6,409 bases of DNA from Acidobacteria bacterium UBA6911 (GTDB taxonomy: Bacteria > Acidobacteriota > UBA6911), in the NCBI GenBank assembly GCA_002451015.1, contig DKBB01000282.1, forward strand, positions 504 through 6,912. Direction: 5' to 3'. A program made the position numbers and the translations under genes. Each line of letters begins with the position of its first letter. Position 1 is the stretch's first letter. Below the pieces are notes generated by a model that did no database searches, was not told the DNA's origin, and worked only from the letters and a program-made list of their open reading frames with translations. Of this stretch, positions 1-6,040 are shown in pieces.

Positions 1-41
1 CCATATCGGCCGCTAAAGCCCGAAGTACGAACTCTCCTCAG

Positions 42-1667
42 TTGAATTTTCTGGAGATCCAGTCCTTGCAAGTGGAAAAGAAGCAAGCGCCTGAAAAACC
101 TGTTAACGAGAAAAACCGCGAAACCGCGGAGAGCATGGCCAGGCGCCAGAGAGACATATCGATCTCGGAGTTTTTCAGCAAGAACCGTCACCTTCTCGGA
201 TTCGACAATCCCCGAAAAGCCCTGCTGACTACAGTCAAGGAGGCCGTCGACAACTCCCTGGATGCCTGTGAAGATGCAGGAATCCTGCCGACATTGAAAG
301 TCGAGATACAGCAACTGGAAGAGGACCGTTTCCGCATCTGCATCGAAGACAACGGCCCGGGAATTGTCAAAGCTCAGATCCCGAAGATCTTCGGCAAACT
401 TCTCTATGGATCCAAGTTTCATACCCTAAAACAGGCACGCGGGCAGCAGGGGATCGGAATATCGGCGGCGGGTATGTACGGACTACTCACAACCGGCAAG
501 TCGATCGTCGTAACGTCGCGAACCGGCCCCGGCAAACCGGCTCATTATTATGAAATCCAGATCGACACCCGGAAAAACGCCCCGCAGGTAATCAACGATC
601 AGGTGGTGGATTGGGAACCGTCCCATGGGACGAGGGTTGAAATCGAGCTGATCGGAACCTACAAAAAAGGGAGGCATTCCGTAGACGATTACATCCGCCA
701 GACGGCAATCGCAAATCCTCACTGCGAGATATTCTTTTCCGTTCCGGGCAACGACGAACCGCTCCATCTTCAACGAGGTTCCGAGGTCCTGCCTCCGGAA
801 CCGAAGGCGATCAAGCCGCACCCCTACGGTGTGGAACTCGGCGTACTCATACGCATGATGAAAGAGTCCACCGTCCGGCAACTCAGCGCTTTTCTGCAGA
901 AAGACTTCTCGAGGGTCAGCAGCCGCGTCGCCAAGGAAATCTGCAAGGAGGCGTCATTGAGACCGTCCTCCAATCCCCGCTCCATCGCGATCAATGAGGC
1001 TGAACGCCTGTACAAGGCGATCAATTCCATCAAGATCATGAGTCCGGCCACGAACTGCCTGTCTCCGATTCATGAAGATCAGATTCTTGCAGGGCTTAAA
1101 AAGGAAATTGACGCCGATTTCTATACCGCCATAACCCGATCTCCCGCCGTGTACCGGGGGAATCCGTTTCAGGTTGAGGTAGGGCTGGCATACGGCGGCA
1201 ACCTTCCGGGAGACGAACTGGTCGAACTGATGCGTTTCGCCAACCGCGTTCCCCTCCAGTACCAGCAGTCCGCCTGCGCCATTTCCAAATCGGTCCTGGG
1301 AATCGACTGGCGCAGCTACGGCCTCTCCCAGTCCAGGGGCGCATTGCCGACGGGTCCGGTCCTGCTGTTCGTCCATATCGCTTCCGCCTGGGTGCCCTTT
1401 ACCTCTGAAAGCAAGGAAGCTGTTGCCGCTTATCCCGAAATCATGCGCGAATTGAGGTTGGCGCTTCAGGAGTGCGGACGCAAACTGGCCACCCACATCC
1501 GGGCGCATCGACGGACGGCCGAAGAGGAGAAAAAAAGGTCTTACATTGAAAAATATATACCCCATATAGGCATTGCATTGCGTGAAATCCTGGGATTTTC
1601 TGAAGACGCGGAACAGAATCTCGTCGTCACTCTGAAAGATGTACTCGAGCGCAGTCGATCAAAATAA
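42..1667 (+). CDS. top6B: DNA topoisomerase VI subunit B (ATPase subunit)
   Basis: ATP-binding subunit of the type IIB topoisomerase Topo VI. It dimerises on ATP binding and drives strand passage by the A subunit in the cytoplasm, for decatenation and relaxation. Numbering from the TTG at 42 gives 541 residues. The GHKL fold shows the N box [10 protein letters not shown] (E67, N71), the G1 box EDNGPGI (D103-G107) and the glycine-rich lid [14 protein letters not shown] (134-147). An H2TH-like region lies at about 275-345. The transducer domain carries QQSACAIS (408-415) and [11 protein letters not shown], whose K458 is the ATP-contacting switch lysine. No C-terminal Ig-like extension is present, as in shorter homologues. 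The start is uncertain. Conserved homology begins at the in-frame ATG at 135 (MARRQRDIS), where a GGAG lies only 3 nt upstream. TTG at 66 has GGAG 9 nt upstream, TTG at 42 has no clear RBS, and the frame stays open to the window edge. Subunit A follows after 72 bp, presumably co-transcribed. Confidence 0.95.
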   Translation: MNFLEIQSLQVEKKQAPEKPVNEKNRETAESMARRQRDISISEFFSKNRHLLGFDNPRKALLTTVKEAVDNSLDACEDAGILPTLKVEIQQLEEDRFRICIEDNGPGIVKAQIPKIFGKLLYGSKFHTLKQARGQQGIGISAAGMYGLLTTGKSIVVTSRTGPGKPAHYYEIQIDTRKNAPQVINDQVVDWEPSHGTRVEIELIGTYKKGRHSVDDYIRQTAIANPHCEIFFSVPGNDEPLHLQRGSEVLPPEPKAIKPHPYGVELGVLIRMMKESTVRQLSAFLQKDFSRVSSRVAKEICKEASLRPSSNPRSIAINEAERLYKAINSIKIMSPATNCLSPIHEDQILAGLKKEIDADFYTAITRSPAVYRGNPFQVEVGLAYGGNLPGDELVELMRFANRVPLQYQQSACAISKSVLGIDWRSYGLSQSRGALPTGPVLLFVHIASAWVPFTSESKEAVAAYPEIMRELRLALQECGRKLATHIRAHRRTAEEEKKRSYIEKYIPHIGIALREILGFSEDAEQNLVVTLKDVLERSRSK

Positions 1668-1739
1668 GAAATGCGGAATACGCCACTGCAAGCAGGTGCC
1701 CAATCGATTGCAACCACTATTTAAGAACAGGATCGGTTC

Positions 1740-2867
1740 ATGGCAAAAAAAAGCGAAGCGACTAAAAAACAGGTGTCTTCCGTAAATAAAAACGTTCTGA
1801 AGGCGATCCGGACATCAGCCCAGGACATTCACAAGAAGATTTTGGCGCGAAAAAAACCCACGATGAAATTCCCGGTACGGTCCCTGTCCAACGTCCGGTA
1901 CCATCCCCAACGCGGCTTCTTTGAAATGGCCGGGCAGAAAAAAGAGCGCACCCTTACGGTCAACACAGTAAAAACCTTCGCCCAGACCCTCAGGATGGTT
2001 TCTCTTTCGAAAGAGCTTATAGAGAACGACGACATCGCCACTAAAAGAGAAGCCTACTATGTCTCGAAGAACTGGGAGGAGGCGCGCTTCAACGAGCAGC
2101 CCGAATCGGACACGGTGATGGACGACGTCGAGGCTTATTTCGGGGTCAACCGCGAGCAGTTGGGATTTATACCCGAGGAAAAAGGCGGGGACGTCGCCGG
2201 GCGACTCATCGTTATCGACCATGACAGGGACACCGGGAAAAAACTTCGAATCGACTGCACAAAGTTCGGATCCGGAGCCTACAGCATACCGATATCGGTC
2301 GAGCAGCTGGAATTTGAAACCAATGCCAATTTTATCCTGGTAATAGAAACCGCCGGCATGTTCCAACGGCTGGTCAAACACAACTACTGGAAAAGATCGA
2401 ACTGCATTCTGATCAGCATGGGGGGCGTGCCCACACGCGCCTGCAGGCGCTTCATCCGGCGCCTGGCGGACTCGAAGAAAATTCCCGTTTACGTTTTCGT
2501 CGACGGCGATCCTTATGGAATCACGAATATCTACAGGACCCTGAAAGTCGGTTCCGGCAACGCGGCGCACCTAAACGAATTCTTCTGCGTTCCACAGGCC
2601 AGTTTTCTGGGGATTACGCCGCAGGACATTGTCGATTATAAGCTTCCGACGCATCCGTTAAAGGATGTGGATATAAAACGCGCACGGGACGCGATCAAGA
2701 ACGATCCCTTTATTCGCCACCATAAGGACTGGATCCGAGCGATCGAACTTTTGCTGAAAATGAGCGTGCGCGCGGAACAGCAGGCGTTGGCCAAGCATGG
2801 TCTGAATTACGTCATCGACACGTATCTTCCCCGGAAACTGAAGCATCCCGAGCGTTTCCTGCCATAG
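1740..2867 (+). CDS. top6A: DNA topoisomerase VI subunit A (Spo11-like DNA cleavage subunit)
   Basis: Catalytic subunit of Topo VI, homologous to the eukaryotic meiotic protein Spo11. It makes a double-strand break through a tyrosyl-DNA link and works as A2B2 with the upstream product. At 375 residues it has normal family length. A lysine-rich N-terminal tail (about 1-40) precedes the family motif FPVRSLSNVRY (44-54). The 5Y-CAP (winged-helix) domain contains REAYYVSK (103-110), where the second tyrosine, Y107, should be the nucleophile. The Toprim domain has the acidic E203 in VIETAGMF and the pair D255/D257 in VDGDPYG, which bind Mg2+. GGVPTRACRRFIRRL (228-242) matches the conserved segment between them. 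All key residues are present, so the protein should be active. AGGA at 1729-1732 sits 7 nt before the ATG. The gene faces the convergent cyclase gene 60 bp away, with no clear intrinsic terminator between them. Confidence 0.96.
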   Translation: MAKKSEATKKQVSSVNKNVLKAIRTSAQDIHKKILARKKPTMKFPVRSLSNVRYHPQRGFFEMAGQKKERTLTVNTVKTFAQTLRMVSLSKELIENDDIATKREAYYVSKNWEEARFNEQPESDTVMDDVEAYFGVNREQLGFIPEEKGGDVAGRLIVIDHDRDTGKKLRIDCTKFGSGAYSIPISVEQLEFETNANFILVIETAGMFQRLVKHNYWKRSNCILISMGGVPTRACRRFIRRLADSKKIPVYVFVDGDPYGITNIYRTLKVGSGNAAHLNEFFCVPQASFLGITPQDIVDYKLPTHPLKDVDIKRARDAIKNDPFIRHHKDWIRAIELLLKMSVRAEQQALAKHGLNYVIDTYLPRKLKHPERFLP

Positions 2868-2927
2868 TTTACCGAGTCGTCCGCCGGATTATCCGACTTG
2901 CCGGAAATGCTGAACCCGCGGGCGACC

Positions 2928-3587
2928 TTATTTCAAAGGGCGGAGTATGGCGCGGCTCGGACCGGCATCTCCATTGTACATCAGCAGCGGCAGGCAGAGC
3001 AGTTCGTATTCACCCGCAGGCACATGACCGAGCGCACAGCCTTCCAGTATATATACGCCCGCCGAAAGTAGAGACTGGTGTGTTTTCATAACACTTTCTT
3101 CATTCTTGATGTCCCCTATAGTGATGCAATCCAGACCGAAGAGAATAATTTCTTTTGCCGCCAGGTATTCGGCAGCTTCCGCATCGAGGTACACATAGTC
3201 CTCGACAAACTTCGGCGATTCGTAAGCTTCCGGCGAGTTGCGTGTCTTGCACAGAATCCGTTCGCCTTTCCTGATATCATAATCTTCCAGCTCCGCCACC
3301 TTGATCTTTTCGGAATCCTTAATCTCAATAACGCGCGCAGGGCCTATCGTAGCATCCAGTGACATATCCGATATGGTGGAACCTCCGGGTATGAAATGAA
3401 GCGGTGAGTCGATGTGCGTGCCGGTATGCGAGATGATTTCCAGCATCGACATGGTAACCTTGGAACCGAGTGCCACATCGGCAAAGCGATAGATTTTCGG
3501 CGCGACAGGGTCTATGGGCAAATAGTTCATTCCCTGCTTGAGGGGAACGGAAATATCGTACCAACCATCGGGGACTTTCACTGCCAT
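2928..3587 (-). CDS. cyclase family protein (kynurenine formamidase-like metal-dependent hydrolase)
   Basis: Predicted cytoplasmic hydrolase of the cyclase family (PF04199), which includes bacterial kynurenine formamidase KynB, isatin hydrolase and polyketide cyclase-like proteins. It has 219 residues, normal for the family. The signature HTGTHIDSPLHF (54-65) supplies the usual metal ligands H54, H58 and D60 plus the likely catalytic H64. A later pair, H170 in THQSLL and E182 in ILEG, matches the remaining metal ligands, and D11 in DISVPL is the conserved N-terminal acid. No signal peptide is seen. The start is well supported: AGGAGG (complement of 3593-3598) lies 5 nt before the ATG. No kyn or tryptophan-degradation gene is adjacent, so the substrate cannot be assigned and I give no symbol. 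It is transcribed alone within the window, convergent with top6A and divergent from the galactanase gene. Confidence 0.9.
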   Translation of the reverse strand: MAVKVPDGWYDISVPLKQGMNYLPIDPVAPKIYRFADVALGSKVTMSMLEIISHTGTHIDSPLHFIPGGSTISDMSLDATIGPARVIEIKDSEKIKVAELEDYDIRKGERILCKTRNSPEAYESPKFVEDYVYLDAEAAEYLAAKEIILFGLDCITIGDIKNEESVMKTHQSLLSAGVYILEGCALGHVPAGEYELLCLPLLMYNGDAGPSRAILRPLK

Positions 3588-3612
3588 GGCAACCTCCTGA
3601 TTTTTCGTTTGT

Positions 3613-3640
3613 ATTATGGAGCTATCTTAACCGATGCTAA
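3613..3640 (-). promoter_or_regulatory. candidate sigma70 promoter for the cyclase gene
   Basis: Read on the minus strand, TTAGCA (complement of 3635-3640, 4 of 6 matches to the -35 consensus) and CATAAT (complement of 3613-3618, 5 of 6 to the -10 consensus) are separated by 16 nt. Transcription would start near 3605-3607, leaving a leader of about 19 nt that just includes the AGGAGG ribosome-binding site. The position is good, but the -35 match is modest and was found by eye in an A+T-rich spacer. Confidence 0.35.
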
Positions 3641-3725
3641 CAGTACCGGCCTTAAAATTAATACAGCGAATATGGTGTCAGGAGATAGGGTATTTTGTTG
3701 TAAAAAGTCATTCCAGGAGGAATAA

Positions 3726-4853
3726 ATGGTTCTTCGGATCCCTTTTTTTCTTTTAGCAGGACTTGCGTGCTTTCTATTGCCGGCTTCAGGCAGAATGGCG
3801 AATGCGGCCGATTACGCCATCGGCGCCGACCTGTCTTTTCTAATGTTCGCCGAGGAACGCGGTACGGTTTTCAAGGAAAACGACCGGGCGAAGCCGGGCC
3901 TTCAGATATTCAGGGACCACGGCTACAACTGGATCCGGCTCCGGCTGTTTCACACGCCGTCCGAGCATCGGGACAACATGCCCAACGATCTCGACTACAC
4001 AACGCGACTGGCGGTGAAAGCAAAGGAAATGGGATACAAGTTCCTCTTGTGCTACCACTACTCCGACAGCTGGGCCGATCCGGGCAAGCAGTGGGCGCCC
4101 AAAGCCTGGGAAGGCAAAAATCACCCGGAGACAGTGAAACTCCTGCAGGAATATACTAAAGAAACCATGACCGCCCTCCGCCTGGCGGGAGCCATGCCTG
4201 ACATGGTCCAGATCGGCAATGAGATCACCCCCGGGATGGTCTGGCCGGACGGAAGGTTGGGCGACACGGGACCGGACAACAACTGGCCCAATTTCTCCGA
4301 CCTGATTAAAGCCGGAATTCGAGGTGTAGAGGAATCGCTGGAAGGGGCACCCCGTCCCAGGGTCATGCTCCAGATCGACCGCGGCGGGGATTTACCTGCC
4401 ACCAGATACTTCTTCAATAAGATCCGGGAATACGGCGTGGAATATGACGTCATCGGGCAGTCGTATTACCCCTGGTGGCACGGCAGCCTGCTCGATCTGA
4501 AGGAGAATCTGGATTTCATGGCGATGGAATATGAAAAGGAGATTATCCTGGTTGAAGTTGCCTACCACTGGAAAGAGAACGGCGAGTACGGCAGCAGTCC
4601 GACACCGTTTCCCCAAACACCCGAAGGGCAGAAGGAATTTCTGGAGACGGTAAACCGGCTGTTGCTGGCGACGCCGAACGGCCTGGGCAAAGGAATATTC
4701 TGGTGGGAGCCTGCGGTGCCCCTGCGGCCGGGAATTTCCAGTCGCGGGATCTTCGACATGGAGGGAAACGTCCTGCCCGTAATCAACGTCTTCGACAAAT
4801 ACACCCGTGGCCGCGCGGGCAGAGTGACAGGACCCGGCGGCTTGACTCAATAG
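3726..4853 (+). CDS. secreted GH53 arabinogalactan endo-beta-1,4-galactanase
   Basis: Glycoside hydrolase family 53 enzyme, expected to cleave internal beta-1,4-galactosyl links in type I (arabino)galactan, a pectin side chain. It has 375 residues. An N-terminal signal peptide, with a hydrophobic core at about 4-20 and probable cleavage after ANA or ANAA (27-28), implies export. The (beta/alpha)8 domain fills the rest and shows the family motifs in order: IGADLSF (32-38), NWIRLRL (68-74), HYSDSWADPGKQW (111-123), VQIGNEITPGMVWP (161-174) with acid/base E166, DVIGQSYYPWWHG (241-253), ILVEVAY (274-280) with nucleophile E277, and GIFWWEPA (323-330). No carbohydrate-binding, dockerin or anchor domain is visible. 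AGGAGG at 3715-3720 lies 5 nt before the ATG, making the start firm. No transporter, beta-galactosidase or regulator lies nearby, so it is not in a recognisable galactan-use locus. The DUF8021-like gene follows after a terminator-like palindrome. Confidence 0.94.
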   Translation: MVLRIPFFLLAGLACFLLPASGRMANAADYAIGADLSFLMFAEERGTVFKENDRAKPGLQIFRDHGYNWIRLRLFHTPSEHRDNMPNDLDYTTRLAVKAKEMGYKFLLCYHYSDSWADPGKQWAPKAWEGKNHPETVKLLQEYTKETMTALRLAGAMPDMVQIGNEITPGMVWPDGRLGDTGPDNNWPNFSDLIKAGIRGVEESLEGAPRPRVMLQIDRGGDLPATRYFFNKIREYGVEYDVIGQSYYPWWHGSLLDLKENLDFMAMEYEKEIILVEVAYHWKENGEYGSSPTPFPQTPEGQKEFLETVNRLLLATPNGLGKGIFWWEPAVPLRPGISSRGIFDMEGNVLPVINVFDKYTRGRAGRVTGPGGLTQ

Positions 4854-4857
4854 GTGC

Positions 4858-4881
4858 AAATGGTGCCAGGCACCATTTTTT
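4858..4881 (+). terminator. intrinsic terminator / perfect palindrome after the galactanase gene
   Basis: A 21-nt perfect inverted repeat centred on the A at 4868 (arms 4858-4867 and 4869-4878, core TGGTGCCAGGCACCA) can fold into a 9-bp stem with a 3-nt loop. Six consecutive T (4876-4881) follow, four nucleotides after the galactanase stop codon begins the spacer. This is the classic layout of a Rho-independent terminator on the plus strand. The minus strand has only three T after the stem. The near-perfect symmetry also fits a dispersed palindromic (REP-like) repeat, which cannot be tested from one copy. Confidence 0.7.
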
Positions 4882-4914
4882 CCAATCCGGACAATTATTG
4901 AAAAGGAAAACATT

Positions 4915-5826
4915 ATGAAACGTCTTCAGCTCACCATATTTGTGCTGTCGGTACTGTGTCTTAATCCTACAGGCTATGCAGCAGGCAATATCGAATGCGA
5001 CCGCGAGTGTCTGGCCGCCTTCATGACAACCTACCTGGAAGCGCTCGTCGCGCACGACGCCTCGAAACTGCCTGTTACTAAAAATGTCAAATATACCGAA
5101 AACGGAGTGCGTCTCAATCTAAACGACGGTCTCTGGCAAACGGCGTCGGCATTGCCCACGTACCGGGTGGACGTGATTGACGAACAGGCGGGCCAGGTCG
5201 GATTGATCGGCAGAATCGACGAAAACGGCAACAATAATTTCTTCGCGTTACGGCTGAAGGTCGAAAAAGGGAAGCAGGTTTCCGAAATTGAAAACCTTGT
5301 GGTCCGGAATATCATGGCGGGGGGAATGCCCGATATCGGCATTCCGATCATTGTCCATGAAGAGCCGCACCCCCTGATGATGCAGGAGATCCCGGAAGGC
5401 AAACGGTCGTCCCGTGCCGAACTCATCAGAATCGGCGACAGTTATTTCACCGGATTGGATACCGAAAACCATGGTAAAAACGTTCCCTTCGATCCTGCCT
5501 GCCAGCGTCGAGAAAACGCCATGGTCACGGCCAATAATCCCGATGCCGCTGAAGGCGCCATCGCGGGGATGGGATGCAAAGCGCAATTCGACACAGGTTT
5601 CTCGGTGATCGTGACCGACATCCGGGAACGCCGTTTCATTGCGGATCCCGTGACCGGCCTCTCCTTCGCCATGGGATATTTCGATCACGACGGCGCCGTG
5701 AACGCATCGTTGTCACAGCCTTATTCCTTCATCATTGGAGAAATATTCAAGGTTGTAGACGGTAAAATCCGCCAGATCGAGGCCGTATTGATGATCGTAC
5801 CCTACGGCATGGAATCCGGCTGGTAG
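4915..5826 (+). CDS. exported two-domain NTF2/SnoaL-like protein resembling DUF8021
   Basis: Function unknown. The 303-residue product starts with a Sec signal peptide (core about 6-16, likely cleavage after GYA at 20-22 or one residue later), so it should lie outside the cytoplasm. The mature protein reads as two cone-shaped NTF2/SnoaL-like halves. Half one (about 27-131) runs from CDRECLAAFMTTYLEALVAHD through LPVTKNVKYTENG (52-64), DGLWQTA (71-77) and LRLKVEKGKQVSEIENLVVR (112-131). Half two (about 165-303) contains IGDSYFTGLD, PFDPACQRREN (191-201) and a closing FKVVDGKIRQIEAV followed by YGMESGW. This pattern resembles the uncharacterised DUF8021 family, from memory and not searched. Four cysteines in the mature part (C28, C32, C196, C221) could form two disulfides. 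No enzyme signature is recognised; NTF2-like folds bind small molecules or catalyse isomerase/dehydratase steps. AAGGA at 4903-4907 lies 7 nt before the ATG. A terminator-like palindrome separates it from the galactanase gene. Confidence 0.82.
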   Translation: MKRLQLTIFVLSVLCLNPTGYAAGNIECDRECLAAFMTTYLEALVAHDASKLPVTKNVKYTENGVRLNLNDGLWQTASALPTYRVDVIDEQAGQVGLIGRIDENGNNNFFALRLKVEKGKQVSEIENLVVRNIMAGGMPDIGIPIIVHEEPHPLMMQEIPEGKRSSRAELIRIGDSYFTGLDTENHGKNVPFDPACQRRENAMVTANNPDAAEGAIAGMGCKAQFDTGFSVIVTDIRERRFIADPVTGLSFAMGYFDHDGAVNASLSQPYSFIIGEIFKVVDGKIRQIEAVLMIVPYGMESGW

Positions 5827-6040
5827 GAGTAACGTATCGAGTCAAGGAGATATCCACTATCCATACAACCCTGACCCGATGCGATTGAAGGATCTTTGAG
5901 CCGATCATTTGGGCTACACTTCGCCACGGGAACATGTATAATTCGATGGATGAGGCAAAAATGTGCTGAAGCCGAAATATCAATAATGTGACCGCAAAAG
6001 GCTACGCCCAGTCACTACTCACCAATAAACGGGGAAAATG
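5827..6040. other. intergenic leader without a recognised gene
   Basis: This 214-bp, relatively A+T-rich spacer lies between the DUF8021-like gene and the superoxide reductase gene. It contains a TATAAT box but no ORF of useful length, no tRNA-like cloverleaf and no hairpin followed by a T tract. An AAGGAG near 5845-5850 has no start codon at a workable distance. The final segment supplies GGGG(A) at 6031-6035 as the ribosome-binding site of the reductase gene. Confidence 0.6.
5915..5942 (+). promoter_or_regulatory. candidate promoter upstream of superoxide reductase
   Basis: A perfect -10 consensus TATAAT lies at 5937-5942. The -35 region is poor: TACACT at 5915-5920 gives 16-nt spacing but few matches, and TTGGGC at 5909-5914 is better in sequence but too far away (22 nt). 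A weak -35 could mean an activator-dependent promoter, which would suit an oxidative-stress gene, but no PerR or Fur box was recognised. The predicted start near 5949 would leave a leader of about 90 nt. Confidence 0.35.

Noticed and set aside
954..1565. 203-codon open frame antisense to top6B
   Set aside because: It overlaps the conserved H2TH and transducer regions of Top6B and its translation is low-complexity with no domain; treated as a shadow, like the shorter antisense frame at 483-881.
1815..2570. 251-codon open frame antisense to top6A
   Set aside because: It lies wholly inside a gene with intact catalytic motifs, its product matches no family I recognise, and it has no convincing ribosome-binding site; it is a codon-bias shadow.
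1..2867. Topo VI-like B-A pair as a phage-defence or transposon module
   Set aside because: GHKL plus Toprim pairs occur in some defence systems, but both proteins here match canonical Topo VI in length, order and all motifs, and no effector, integrase or recombinase lies beside them.
2868..2927. Possible bidirectional terminator between the convergent top6A and cyclase genes
   Set aside because: Several short TCCG/CGGA inverted repeats are present, but the stems are only 4-5 bp and no T tract follows on either strand.
3588..3725. Promoter for the galactanase gene in the divergent spacer
   Set aside because: TAAAAT (3653-3658) and TATGGT (3671-3676) could be -10 boxes, but neither has an acceptable -35 at 15-19 nt, so no call is made.
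4392..4913. 173-codon open frame antisense to the galactanase gene
   Set aside because: It covers GH53 catalytic motifs and the terminator palindrome, with no recognisable domain and no supporting start signal.
5934..5969. Eleven-codon upstream ORF (ATG at 5934) before the superoxide reductase gene
   Set aside because: It overlaps the TATAAT box and would start upstream of the predicted transcript start; it has no good ribosome-binding site.
5989..6015. GTGAC...GTCAC inverted repeat in the superoxide reductase leader
   Set aside because: A 5-bp stem around a loop of about 20 nt is expected by chance and shows no terminator or operator features.
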